Positions 17,703 through 26,749 of a stretch of DNA of 64,000 nucleotides are shown here, piece by piece. How positions within the stretch are numbered: position 1 is the stretch's first letter; each line of letters starts with the position of its first letter. Below the pieces are notes generated by a model. That model searched no databases, had not been told where the DNA came from, and saw only the letters and a list, made by a program, of their open reading frames with translations. Position numbers and translations under genes: made by a program. Source of the DNA: Alistipes sp. (GTDB lineage: Bacteria > Bacteroidota > Bacteroidia > Bacteroidales > Rikenellaceae); contig JAFXLG010000013.1 in the NCBI GenBank assembly GCA_017531305.1, forward strand, positions 1-64,000, given 5' to 3'.

Positions 17703-17845
17703 ATAAAAATTTTCGGTTATTGACTCATTTAGACTTAAACCATAATTTGCATGGCTCAGGCATGACAATTTTAGTCTTGGAGAATAAACCGTTTCGGATT
17801 AAAAAGAGAGCCTCGGAGCTATCTCCCTCTAAAGTGATGACATGA

Positions 17846-17875
17846 TTGGAATCACCGATAAAGAGGCTATCTTTG
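17846..17875 (+). promoter_or_regulatory. Promoter of the sigma-54 activator gene
   Basis: TTG, 19 bases, TATCTTTG matches the Bacteroidetes consensus. The predicted transcript start near 17882 lies downstream of the longest possible start codon, so translation from the ATG at 17915 is supported. Confidence 0.7.
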
Positions 17876-17914
17876 ACTCTGCAAAGTAAATGCAAAAATC
17901 TCAAAAATCAAAAT

Positions 17915-19063
17915 ATGGCAAAAGTTTTAATTCTTGAACAATCAAAAAGTATGCGAAACACTCTGCGCGAGAGGTTGGAATTCGAAGGTTATGCGACAAC
18001 GGTGGCTCTGCGCAGCGAGATTAACGAAAGCTTTTGTGTACGCAAGGGGTATGATGCCGTGGTAGCAGGCAGTGATATGGAGGATATTGCGGCATTGGGC
18101 TTACCATTTATTATTATAACCCCTAAGGGTAGTATCGAAGGGGCGGTGGAGGCTCTGCGTAGCGGTGCCGAGGATTATATCACTACGCCTGTGGATATGA
18201 ATCGTCTGCTGGGGTCGCTGCGCCGTATTGTCGAGAGAGAGGAAGAGGAGAGTGTTGCGGGCTGCGTGTTGGCTCAACCCCAACGTCCAAGACGCGCCAA
18301 GGCAACAGATGTAGAGCGTATTATCGGCTCCTCAGCAGAGATAGAGCATGTCAGAACCCTTATAGACAAGGTAGCACCATCCGATGCCAGAGTCCTGATT
18401 ACGGGTGAAAATGGTACGGGCAAGGAGTTGGTTGCACGCTGGCTACACGAGAAGTCCCATCGCTCGGATGCCCCATTCGTGGAGGTGAATTGCGCGGCGA
18501 TACCGTCAGAACTTATCGAGAGCGAATTGTTTGGTCACGAAAAGGGGGCTTTTACCTCTGCCATCAAGCAACGTAAAGGTAAATTTGAGCAGGCTAACGG
18601 CGGCACACTCTTTATGGATGAGATCGGTGATATGTCACTCTCGGCGCAGGCTAAGGTTTTGAGAGCTTTGCAGGAGAGTAAAATCAGCCGAGTCGGCAGT
18701 GATAAGGATGTTGTGGTGGATGTCAGAGTGGTTGCTGCGACCAATAAGGATATCAAAGCCGAGATCGAAAAGGGAAATTTCAGAGAGGATCTTTACCATC
18801 GTCTGAGCGTGATCCTGATAAAGGTTCCGCCGTTGCGCGAGCGAGTCTCCGATATCCCCGAATTGGTGGAGAGTTTTATTGTCAATATCTCTAAACAGCA
18901 GAATATCAAACCGAAACCAATTGATGTGCAAGCCATGCAGAGCCTGTGTCGTATGCCATGGAGTGGAAATATTCGCGAATTGCGTAATGTGGTGGAGCGA
19001 TTGATGATACTGAGTGGAGATGTAATCTCGGATCGGGATGTGGAGCTATACTGTCATCAATAG
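17915..19063 (+). CDS. Sigma-54-dependent activator with degenerate receiver and no HTH domain
   Basis: The product has 382 residues. The N-terminal ~120 resemble a receiver domain, but the acidic pocket is replaced (LEQSKSMR at the start) and the phospho-Asp strand reads AVVAGSDMED, so normal phosphorylation is doubtful. Residues about 135-365 form an AAA+ sigma-54 interaction module with GENGTGKE (Walker A), GAFTSA (GAFTGA variant), FMDEIGDM (Walker B) and PLRERVSDIPEL. The protein stops soon after NIRELRNVVERL, without the Fis-type HTH of NtrC. It may activate sigma-54 polymerase without specific DNA binding, or partner with another protein. Its 3' end overlaps the convergent HAD gene by 18 bases. 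Confidence 0.85.
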   Translation: MAKVLILEQSKSMRNTLRERLEFEGYATTVALRSEINESFCVRKGYDAVVAGSDMEDIAALGLPFIIITPKGSIEGAVEALRSGAEDYITTPVDMNRLLGSLRRIVEREEEESVAGCVLAQPQRPRRAKATDVERIIGSSAEIEHVRTLIDKVAPSDARVLITGENGTGKELVARWLHEKSHRSDAPFVEVNCAAIPSELIESELFGHEKGAFTSAIKQRKGKFEQANGGTLFMDEIGDMSLSAQAKVLRALQESKISRVGSDKDVVVDVRVVAATNKDIKAEIEKGNFREDLYHRLSVILIKVPPLRERVSDIPELVESFIVNISKQQNIKPKPIDVQAMQSLCRMPWSGNIRELRNVVERLMILSGDVISDRDVELYCHQ

Positions 19064-19708
19064 CTTGCGCAGCTGATCCATATTGTCAACTATATGGGTA
19101 GGGCAAGCCTGCTCCAACTCCGTACGTGAACGAAATCCCCAACTTACGCCGATGCTTCTGATATGGGCGTTGTGTGCCGTCTGGATATCCACCGAGGAGT
19201 CTCCGATCATAGTCACCTCGGTGTGGGCGACTCCAGCCTTGCTGATGATCTTTTCGATAAGTTCGGGGTCTGGCTTGAGAGGCATACCCTCCATGTTGCC
19301 ATAGACATCGGTGAAGTGTATGTGGGGGAAGAATTTGCTGATAAGTTTCACCGTTCCCTCGTGAAATTTATTGGACGCAACGGCAATTTTTGCCTTTGAG
19401 AGTTGTAACTCCTCCAATAGCTCAACTATTCCTGCGTAGGGATGTGTCTTATGATCAATATGGGTTGAATAATATGCCACAAACTCCTGCTTGCATTGCT
19501 CCAGATACTCTGTCTGACGGCAATCCATCGGCAACGCCTGCTCCACCAAACGGCGGATACCGTTGCCCACAAAAGAGCAATACTCCTCGTAGGTGTGCGT
19601 AGGGTGGCAGTGGCTTCTCATCACATGATCGCAAGCCTCCGCCAAGTCTCCTATTGTATTTAGGAGAGTGCCGTCAAGATCAAATATATAGAGTTTATTG
19701 CTCAACAT
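19046..19708 (-). CDS. HAD-family phosphatase, phosphoglycolate phosphatase-like
   Basis: A soluble HAD hydrolase of 220 residues with DLDGTLLNT (nucleophile Asp), AVASNK (motif II), and KPDPELIEKI...MIGDSSVDIQTA (motifs III and IV). The helical cap fits Gph/PGP-type enzymes, which act on 2-phosphoglycolate or similar small phosphoesters; the substrate is inferred. ATG 19708 is chosen because the domain starts there; it overlaps the end of nhaC by 14 bases, indicating coupling. Its 3' end overlaps the sigma-54 activator gene. Confidence 0.8.
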   Translation of the reverse strand: MLSNKLYIFDLDGTLLNTIGDLAEACDHVMRSHCHPTHTYEEYCSFVGNGIRRLVEQALPMDCRQTEYLEQCKQEFVAYYSTHIDHKTHPYAGIVELLEELQLSKAKIAVASNKFHEGTVKLISKFFPHIHFTDVYGNMEGMPLKPDPELIEKIISKAGVAHTEVTMIGDSSVDIQTAHNAHIRSIGVSWGFRSRTELEQACPTHIVDNMDQLRKLLMTV

Positions 19709-21149
19709 TTTCGCTGCGTTTGTAGATTTTATAGCCAATCATTGCCATCAGAATAGACATAAACGGACTCACAATATTGAAGATACAGTATGGCATATAG
19801 GTCAATGTCGCCACGCCCAAAACCGTAGATTGGGTCATTCCGCAAGAGTTCCATGGTATGAGTACCGATGTGATGGTTGCCGAGTCTTCGATGCTTCGGC
19901 TCAGTAGGCGATGCTCCAGATCGCGCTCATCGTAGAGCTTGCGGAAGAGATTTCCCGTAAGGATGATCGAGATGTATTGATCGCCCGTAACCAAGTTGAA
20001 AAAGAGTCCCGAACCTACCGTAGAGCTCACTACACTCACCGTGCGGCGTGTCACGCGTAGGAAGATCTGTGTGATTGCTGAGAGCATGCCACTACCATAC
20101 ATTACACCTCCGAAGCACATGGCGCAGATGATGAGCCATATTGTTCCCATCATACCGCCCATACCTTTGGTAGTAACCAGATTGTTCAGAAGTTCGTTGC
20201 CTGTCTCAACTGTGTTGCTGGTGGTCGAAGCGATGACTATAGCCTTGAACGAAGATAGAAAAGAGGCGCTATCGGTGTTGGCTATCTGGAGTACCAGATG
20301 TGGTTGCGCTATGACCAGCACTATGGCAGCCATAAATGCCGAAGCGAAGAGTGTCACGATGGCTGGCAGGCGTTTGGCAATAAGCACTCCCGTCAATACT
20401 GGTACCAAAAGCAACCAAGGCGAGATGTTGAATGTTGACTGTATACCCTCCTCAATTGCCATCATGTCGGTTGCAGTGATGCTTGATGCATTGATTCCAG
20501 CAATGGTAAATACGGTGATAGAGATTATGAGTGAGGGGATTGTTGTAATCAACATATATTTGATGTGAGTGAATAGTGGTACTTCGGTGGTCGAAGATGC
20601 CAAAACGGTAGTATCACTCATCACCGAGATCTTATCACCGAAATATGCTCCCGAGATTATAGCTCCAGCAATCCATCCATCATCGAATCCCAAAGCCCTG
20701 CCGATACCCATCAGGGCTACACCGATTGTAGCGATTGTAGTCCACGAAGAGCCTGTGAGTAGCGATATGATAGCGCAGATGATACATGATGCAGGTAAAA
20801 AGATCGAAGGATGCAGAATCTTTAATCCATAATAGATCAATGTGGGGATAATACCGCTTGTCATCCATGTTCCAGCGATAGCTCCGATCAGAAGCAGGAT
20901 TATCAGAGCAGGAGTTGCGCTACGCATATTCTGCAAAATGCTCTGCTCCAGATCTACCCATTTGCGACCATAGATAAGTATTGCCATGGCGGTACATACT
21001 GCCGAAGCGGTCAGCAGTGAGAGCTGACTACCTCCTGCAATGGCATCTGCACCGAAAAGTTTAATGGTCAACGCCAGAAACATCACCAATACAGCCAATG
21101 GTATGAGCGACATTATGGGCGATGGATTTTTTATGGTTTTATTACTCAT
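19695..21149 (-). CDS. nhaC: Na+/H+ antiporter NhaC
   Basis: This 484-residue inner-membrane protein has about 11-12 hydrophobic segments. NhaC-family features include the segment GSSWTTIATIGVALMGIGRALG, SGAYFGDKISVMSDTTVLASS and VETGNELLNNLVTTKGMGGMMGT. It would exchange Na+ for protons to control pH and sodium. Some family members exchange organic anions such as malate/lactate, so the substrate is not fully fixed. It overlaps the downstream HAD gene. Confidence 0.88.
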   Translation of the reverse strand: MSNKTIKNPSPIMSLIPLAVLVMFLALTIKLFGADAIAGGSQLSLLTASAVCTAMAILIYGRKWVDLEQSILQNMRSATPALIILLLIGAIAGTWMTSGIIPTLIYYGLKILHPSIFLPASCIICAIISLLTGSSWTTIATIGVALMGIGRALGFDDGWIAGAIISGAYFGDKISVMSDTTVLASSTTEVPLFTHIKYMLITTIPSLIISITVFTIAGINASSITATDMMAIEEGIQSTFNISPWLLLVPVLTGVLIAKRLPAIVTLFASAFMAAIVLVIAQPHLVLQIANTDSASFLSSFKAIVIASTTSNTVETGNELLNNLVTTKGMGGMMGTIWLIICAMCFGGVMYGSGMLSAITQIFLRVTRRTVSVVSSTVGSGLFFNLVTGDQYISIILTGNLFRKLYDERDLEHRLLSRSIEDSATITSVLIPWNSCGMTQSTVLGVATLTYMPYCIFNIVSPFMSILMAMIGYKIYKRSENVEQ

Positions 21150-21168
21150 ATTCTTGATTTTAGCACCG

Positions 21169-21176
21169 CAAAGATA
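21169..21176 (-). promoter_or_regulatory. Candidate -7 element for nhaC
   Basis: TATCTTTG on the minus strand, 20 bases before the start codon; no clear TTG partner. Confidence 0.35.
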
Positions 21177-21251
21177 TATAAAACCTTATAACTTATAGGA
21201 AAAATGAGCGAAAAGATTCCACATTTAGGATTAATGATAGCAGATTTTCAC

Positions 21252-21259
21252 TATATTTG
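21252..21259 (+). promoter_or_regulatory. Candidate -7 element for the glycosyltransferase gene
   Basis: TATATTTG about 100 bases upstream of the start; no good TTG at the usual spacing. Confidence 0.35.
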
Positions 21260-21358
21260 TGAGTGGATTTATTCTCTTATGAGCCGTAAGGATCTCGCTT
21301 TGAGGGGGCTTGTGAGGTAGGAGAGAATATGTTTTGAATGAATTTTAAATAAGTTTCT

Positions 21359-22261
21359 ATGTTGAGACTTTCGCTTCTTATAGCTACCTATAACCGATCT
21401 TCGTGGTTGATTAAAACCTTGCAGTCGGTCATTGAGCAGGATGCTCCGCTTGATGAGTGGGAGTGTGTTGTGGTCAATAATAACTCTTCAGACGATACAG
21501 CGGAGCGTTTTGCAGAGTTCGCGACCCAGCATCCTCAGGTTAATATGCGTATGGTTACTGAACTTAACCAAGGTCTCTCATACGCTCGCAATAGAGGTAT
21601 CAGAGAGAGTGTTGGCGAGTATATCGCCATCATAGATGATGATGAGCGCATCGCTCCAGGATTTATATCGGCATATATCTCGCTCTTTGATTCTACACCC
21701 GATGCCGTAGCTGCAGGAGGTCCTATCATTGCAGAGTATCCGCAGGGCAGACCCGTGTGGATGTCATACTTTACTGAGCGACCTATTGCCAATCAGATGT
21801 ATTTGGGCGATAAGGTCAGGGAGTACCCCGAAGGTTATATCCCGGGTGGCGGAAATATGGCGTTACGCCGTTCTGCTATCAGACGTTATGGTGTTTTTGA
21901 CACATCGTTGGGTAGGGTAGGTAACTCTTTAGTTGGAGGCGAGGAGAGCGATCTCTTTGAGCGATTGCAGATCGCTCAGGCGAAATACTACTATACGCCC
22001 GATGCGGTGATGTATCATATCATTCCGCCCGAGAAACTTACTGTGGATTACTTTACACGCCTCAGCTATAATGTCGGCGTAAGTCAGTTGCGTAGAGCCA
22101 GATTCTATCGCCGAGTGTGGCGTGCTCGTCTCAAGGAGTGCGGTAAATGGGTGGTGACTATTCTGCTCGCTTTGTGGTGTCTTGTCACCTTCCAGTGGAG
22201 CAAGGCGAACCATCTGTTGATGATGCGTTACCATATTACACGAGGTCTATTCTCGAAGTAG
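21359..22261 (+). CDS. Family 2 glycosyltransferase
   Basis: The protein (300 residues) has a GT-A fold: LSLLIATYNRSSWLIKTLQSV at the N-terminus, VVNNNSSDDTAE, the DXD-like IIDDDERIAPGF near residue 92, and GGGNMALRRSA with GGEESDLFERL (catalytic region). A hydrophobic stretch near residues 262-280 may attach it to the inner membrane. It probably adds a sugar during surface glycan synthesis; donor and acceptor are unknown. It stands alone, between a leader of about 95 bases and a strong terminator. Confidence 0.85.
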   Translation: MLRLSLLIATYNRSSWLIKTLQSVIEQDAPLDEWECVVVNNNSSDDTAERFAEFATQHPQVNMRMVTELNQGLSYARNRGIRESVGEYIAIIDDDERIAPGFISAYISLFDSTPDAVAAGGPIIAEYPQGRPVWMSYFTERPIANQMYLGDKVREYPEGYIPGGGNMALRRSAIRRYGVFDTSLGRVGNSLVGGEESDLFERLQIAQAKYYYTPDAVMYHIIPPEKLTVDYFTRLSYNVGVSQLRRARFYRRVWRARLKECGKWVVTILLALWCLVTFQWSKANHLLMMRYHITRGLFSK

Positions 22262-22265
22262 GGAG

Positions 22266-22309
22266 AAAAAATAAGTCGTAGCAAAATCTAATGCTACGAC
22301 TTATTTTTT
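22266..22309. terminator. Bidirectional terminator between glycosyltransferase and PfkB kinase
   Basis: An 18-bp perfect stem (AAAAAATAAGTCGTAGCA with its complement) and an 8-base loop lie between convergent genes, with A and T tracts on either side. Confidence 0.9.
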
Positions 22310-22328
22310 TCTGCGCACCGAACTGCAA

Positions 22329-23336
22329 TCAAAAAAGATATTTCTCTATTTTTACCTTCTCAAACAATTTTCGCATATCATTCCAAGCCTCTTTGCTGAG
22401 CGTTGTGCCGACTACCTCGATCACCTTGCCTGCGGCGATAGCTCCGAGAGTACCACATTGGCGCAATGACAAACCCTCACACATACCAGCCAAGAATCCT
22501 GCGGCATAGAAGTCTCCAGCACCTGTGGTATCCACACGCTTGGCGGCAGCCATGATGCCGACATGTACTACCTCGGCTCCCTGCTTGATGAGTGCTCCCT
22601 TCATGCCGATTTTTACAATGGCTAAATCGCACATCTCCGATATGGTTTGCAACGAATTTATGGCAATTGCCTCGCCCGTAAATGCTGCAGCCTCATCCTC
22701 GTTGGCAAAGACTATATCGACATAGTTGCGCACCAAATCTCTGAGGAACTCACGATTCTCCTCCACCACATTGAAGCTCGCCAAATCAATTGCTACCTTC
22801 ATACCACGCTCCTTGGCTACCTCTGCCACCTTGTGAATAAGATCGTGATTCTGAACCAGATAACCTTCTATGTAGAGGCAGTCGTATCCTTCAAATAGTG
22901 TTGGCGAGATCATCTCGGGAGCAAGTTGCAGGGCTGCACCCAAGTGGGTGAGCATCGTGCGCTCGCCATCCGAAGAGATCAGCGACATACACTTGCCCGA
23001 ACGCTCCGTACCGCGGAAAATATGAGGTTGAATGCCGAGGTTGATGAGTGCCTGCTCAAAAAAGTCTCCTGTGCTGTCGGCACCGACCTCACCTATGAAG
23101 CCCATACCTTGACATCCCATCGAAGCCATAGCTCTGATGGTGTTGCCTGCCGAGCCACCCAGCGAGAGCGAGTAGGGCATACCTGCCACCGATTTTGTAA
23201 CTCCTTTTTGGGTTGCAGCATCCACCAAAACCATCGATCCACGCGCCAAGCCGTATGACTCCAATACGCTATCATCCGATAGGTTTACAAGCATATCGGT
23301 CAAGGCATTTCCAATGCCGACTATTCTCTTCATCAC
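22329..23336 (-). CDS. PfkB-family carbohydrate/nucleoside kinase (adenosine kinase-like)
   Basis: A ribokinase-fold enzyme of 335 residues with GIGNALTDMLV at the start, GGSAGNTIRAMASMG (substrate lid region) and the catalytic DTTGAGDFYAAGFLAG near residue 265. The overall pattern is closest to adenosine kinase/sugar kinases common in Bacteroidetes; the substrate is inferred only. It follows pfkA by 9 bases and is probably cotranscribed with it. Confidence 0.82.
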   Translation of the reverse strand: MMKRIVGIGNALTDMLVNLSDDSVLESYGLARGSMVLVDAATQKGVTKSVAGMPYSLSLGGSAGNTIRAMASMGCQGMGFIGEVGADSTGDFFEQALINLGIQPHIFRGTERSGKCMSLISSDGERTMLTHLGAALQLAPEMISPTLFEGYDCLYIEGYLVQNHDLIHKVAEVAKERGMKVAIDLASFNVVEENREFLRDLVRNYVDIVFANEDEAAAFTGEAIAINSLQTISEMCDLAIVKIGMKGALIKQGAEVVHVGIMAAAKRVDTTGAGDFYAAGFLAGMCEGLSLRQCGTLGAIAAGKVIEVVGTTLSKEAWNDMRKLFEKVKIEKYLF

Positions 23337-23345
23337 GGGGAGAGT

Positions 23346-24323
23346 TTAGATCGAGAGTACCTTTACCACATCGAGATCCTTTAGGTCGAGTCCCGAAGTA
23401 TGAGCTACAGCTTTCTTGAATGGCACATATACCAACTCGCCATTCTTTATGCCGATCATCACATTGCGCTGACCCTCGCTTAGAGCCTCGATAGCCGTAC
23501 AGCCCATCTTCGAAGCAAGGATGCGATCCTTAGCCGTTGGTGAGCCTCCACGCTGCAAGTGACCAAGGATTGTTACGCGAGCATCAAACTCAGGGAACTC
23601 CTTCTTGATACGTTCCTTCAAGCCCAATGCTCCACCTGTAGCCTTGTTCTCGGCAACCAGCACGATAGCCGAAGACTTGCTCTTGCGGAACCCGTTGTGG
23701 ATAAGTTCTGCCAACTGGTCAACCTCTGTCTCTCGCTCAGGGATGATAGCCGCCTCAGCTCCCGATGCGATAGCACCGTTGAGTACCAAATAACCTGCCG
23801 TATTACCCATCACCTCTACGAAGAACAGACGCTCGTGGCTGGTAGCTGTGTCGCGTAACTTATCTACTGCGTCAACGATAGTGTTCAGAGCTGTGTCGTA
23901 GCCGATGGTTTCGTCAGTACCGCTCAAATCGTTGTCGATAGTGCCTGGCAGACCAACGATAGGCACATCGAACTCGTTGGCAAAGAGTTGAGCTCCCGTA
24001 AGCGAACCGTCACCACCGATGACTACCAAAGCGTCAATGCCTGCAGCCTTCATATTTTCGTATGCCTGCTTACGACCTTCTGGAGTGCGGAACTCCTTAC
24101 TGCGTGCAGTCTTGAGGATAGTACCACCTTGCTGGATGATATTGCTCACGCTCTGAGATTTAAACTCCACGATCTCGTTGGTTACCAAGCCGTGATAACC
24201 ACGCATGATACCCTTAACCTTGTAGCCGTTGAAGATAGCGGTACGAGTCACCGCGCGAATAGCTGCATTCATACCTGGAGCATCGCCTCCCGAGGTGAGA
24301 ATTCCTATACATTTGATAGCCAT
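23346..24323 (-). CDS. pfkA: ATP-dependent 6-phosphofructokinase
   Basis: PfkA phosphorylates fructose-6-phosphate in glycolysis. The motifs are complete: [18 protein letters not shown] (ATP site), [31 protein letters not shown] (catalytic Asp) and [15 protein letters not shown] (effector/substrate site). The Gly-Asp-Gly-Ser pattern at the nucleotide site favours ATP over pyrophosphate. Length (325) is normal. Confidence 0.96.
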   Translation of the reverse strand: MAIKCIGILTSGGDAPGMNAAIRAVTRTAIFNGYKVKGIMRGYHGLVTNEIVEFKSQSVSNIIQQGGTILKTARSKEFRTPEGRKQAYENMKAAGIDALVVIGGDGSLTGAQLFANEFDVPIVGLPGTIDNDLSGTDETIGYDTALNTIVDAVDKLRDTATSHERLFFVEVMGNTAGYLVLNGAIASGAEAAIIPERETEVDQLAELIHNGFRKSKSSAIVLVAENKATGGALGLKERIKKEFPEFDARVTILGHLQRGGSPTAKDRILASKMGCTAIEALSEGQRNVMIGIKNGELVYVPFKKAVAHTSGLDLKDLDVVKVLSI

Positions 24324-24370
24324 AATGATATATTGATTTAATTAAACTTCACGTTGATATTATGTTCATG

Positions 24371-24400
24371 CAAAAATAGTAAAAATTTTGGATAAAGCAA
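24371..24400 (-). promoter_or_regulatory. Promoter of pfkA
   Basis: The minus strand reads TTG, 19 bases, TATTTTTG, about 50 bases before the start codon. Confidence 0.7.
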
Positions 24401-24454
24401 TATTCTATCTTCAATACGAGATGTATACAAGAGTAGATTCCTATTTAACAACAC

Positions 24455-24485
24455 AGAAGATCATCCTCTGTGTGGATGACCTTCT
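24455..24485 (-). terminator. Possible terminator of the PadR-PspC-GIN operon
   Basis: Twelve-base arms with one mismatch enclose a 7-base loop, just after the last gene of the operon. The downstream T tract is weak. Confidence 0.4.
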
Positions 24486-24511
24486 GCCGAAAAATGCTTA
24501 TGTTGGGAGGT

Positions 24512-26728
24512 TTAGAATAGACTTTGAATGTATGAAGTTTGGCTGAGGTGAGCAATTTTATCTTTTGTGGTTGGGTTATTTCTGTCGCCTACAAGATATC
24601 TTACCTTTACGCCATCAATCTCGCCCATAATCAGATGCTCATCACCTTGAGCACTTATTGTTTTTGATTTGTCGAATTTTACGCTGACACTTTTGCTGTT
24701 ACGTTTCTGGGTGGTTTCGATACCATATTTATTAATCAGATATTGGTTTCCATCTTGTGTCCATGTGCTTACATATCCGTTTTTATCTATGGCAAAGTGA
24801 TTCATACAGCAATCCACCTTCTTCCCTGAGCCGTAGAATAGGATATATACTCCATCGTGAGAGTAGCCCTTGACTACCTTGCCCTTTACGGGATAGTAAT
24901 ATACCTTTGGGTTGGTTGCCCAAGACTCTGTACCGGGTTTGGTTGCGGTGGTTGCACCTCTGGTAGGTTCGGTTAATGAGGTTACGATATTGTTGTGTAT
25001 CTCCTCTTTAGCTGCTAAAAACTCCTTCTGAGCCTCGGCAATCTCTTGTTGTGCTTCGCGGATATCCTCTTGAGCTTCGGTGATGGCATTATTGCCCGCA
25101 ATTGCTCCAGCCACGCCAACTATGTTGCTTGCTGTACCGATGATGTTGCCCGCAACGCTGAATATGTTACCTGCGGCATCGAAAATTTTTGATGTAGCTC
25201 CGAAAATTCCCTCGACCATCTCCTTGGTAACCTTGCTCATGTCGATGAGTGGTCCTTGCTGGAACTGCACCTTCACCCCGTCAACCGAGAAGTTGTAGGT
25301 TGTGGTGAGATCCTTGCCGTTGACGCCAGTACTACTCTTAGAGACCATCGTGAGGGTAGAGCCGTTGAAGTCTATGCCATTCTTGCCCGCCTTGATCTTG
25401 CTACCCTTGGAGGTGGTGAATGTCAAAAAGTCGGAATCAAACTTCAGCGACTCCTCGCAAGCCTTGACTGCATCATCTGCACCACAAAACATGATGTGCA
25501 TCTGAGGCTGATAGTGGCTGCTGACGCGCTCATTGCCCACTTTGAAGTAGTGGGTCATGTGTTTCACGCCCTCGGTGCCTAAGCTTATGTTGCCTTCGTG
25601 CTCCTCGGCATCTGTAGTTATGCCATGCTTCTGCTGCCACTCTTGTATCTCCTCATCGGTGAACTCCTCGTAGAGTATCTTTTCATCCTTCTCTACCACC
25701 GACTCAAACAAGTTGCTGATGGTTGAATCAAAGTTACGTGGCGACTTCAGAGCCGAGATTACGAGGGTAGGAATCATCAATATCCATATTACAAGCAATA
25801 CCAGCAACACCGAAGATTTGGGGCGTGTTGAAAGTAACAACATCAATATGAGGTAGATCAGCACTATAATCGGAATGAGGATCATCAATACAAATCCCAG
25901 AGCTGTAAGTCCCGTAGTGAACTCTATCGACATCATAGGTATGGCGGCTACGGCTACCACTCCCAAAAGCGATGCTCCGCCAATGAGAAGGATAAATATG
26001 ATGGCTGCAAAAATCTTGAGCAGAATAAGCAGGATTCTACCGATCAGAGCAACGATGTTGGCAAAAATTGTGCGTGCAGGCTCATCCGCAGCCGAAGCGT
26101 ATGCCTTGTCGGAAATGTTGCGTGCCGTGACTCTTTCGCCCTTCATCTCCAATTTCTGACGAGCAGACGATGCGGCAGGGATGACGATCCACATGATGAT
26201 GTAGCCAATAACTACAAACCAGAAGAGATTGGTTGAGAAACTGACAAAGTGACCACGTTCAAATGTGAACCTAAATACGGGCGAGAAGAGCAGAGGTAAG
26301 AACATTGCCAATCTAATCCACACCGTGTCCACATCGAAATAGTTAGCCAAGCCTGCGCAGACTCCTCCCAACTTACCATTGCTCAGGTCGCGATATAGGC
26401 GGCGTGGGATGCGAGGGTTGCCGTTCTGATCCACCTTGTCGGCATTGTGAGTGTTCTTCTCGGCTTGCTCATCATCAATCTCGTCAGCGGAGCCCAATTG
26501 ACGGATTATGTTGTCGATCAGGGGCTTTGCTACGATTGTCTCGGCTGAGGCTGTCGAGAGTATAAGCTCGGCGATGCGAGCCTCGATGTCGGCTATGATC
26601 TCTTCGCCATCGGGATTGCCTTTATAAGCCTCCTGAAGCGAATGAATATATGCGTTTAGTGCTTCGTAAGCATCTACCTCCATTGTGAACGATACGCCGG
26701 CGATGCTACATTTTTTTACTTTGTTCAT
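24512..26728 (-). CDS. Large PspC-domain membrane protein
   Basis: The 738-residue protein begins with a ~90-residue helical region like that of the small PspC protein in the same operon (EVDAYEALNAYIHSLQ). A PspC domain (RRLYRDLSNGKLGGVCAGLANYFDVDTVWIRLAM, about residues 110-143) follows, then several membrane segments to about residue 350. The large C-terminal part is probably extracytoplasmic, with repeats of G-x-(A/I)-x-(G/N) hydrophobic character (residues ~505-545), a coiled coil (ITEAQEDIREAQQEIAEAQK) and a Gly/Tyr-rich end. PspC proteins act in envelope stress responses in other bacteria. It is the last gene of the PadR unit. Confidence 0.8.
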   Translation of the reverse strand: MNKVKKCSIAGVSFTMEVDAYEALNAYIHSLQEAYKGNPDGEEIIADIEARIAELILSTASAETIVAKPLIDNIIRQLGSADEIDDEQAEKNTHNADKVDQNGNPRIPRRLYRDLSNGKLGGVCAGLANYFDVDTVWIRLAMFLPLLFSPVFRFTFERGHFVSFSTNLFWFVVIGYIIMWIVIPAASSARQKLEMKGERVTARNISDKAYASAADEPARTIFANIVALIGRILLILLKIFAAIIFILLIGGASLLGVVAVAAIPMMSIEFTTGLTALGFVLMILIPIIVLIYLILMLLLSTRPKSSVLLVLLVIWILMIPTLVISALKSPRNFDSTISNLFESVVEKDEKILYEEFTDEEIQEWQQKHGITTDAEEHEGNISLGTEGVKHMTHYFKVGNERVSSHYQPQMHIMFCGADDAVKACEESLKFDSDFLTFTTSKGSKIKAGKNGIDFNGSTLTMVSKSSTGVNGKDLTTTYNFSVDGVKVQFQQGPLIDMSKVTKEMVEGIFGATSKIFDAAGNIFSVAGNIIGTASNIVGVAGAIAGNNAITEAQEDIREAQQEIAEAQKEFLAAKEEIHNNIVTSLTEPTRGATTATKPGTESWATNPKVYYYPVKGKVVKGYSHDGVYILFYGSGKKVDCCMNHFAIDKNGYVSTWTQDGNQYLINKYGIETTQKRNSKSVSVKFDKSKTISAQGDEHLIMGEIDGVKVRYLVGDRNNPTTKDKIAHLSQTSYIQSLF

Positions 26729-26749
26729 ATCTGTAAGCTTTGAGAGTTC

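Noticed and set aside
17846..17914. N-terminal extension of the sigma-54 activator from TTG 17846
   Set aside because: The extension would begin inside the promoter and upstream of the predicted transcript start.
24455..24485. Strong terminator after the large PspC gene
   Set aside because: The stem has a mismatch and no clear T tract; kept only as a low-confidence feature.
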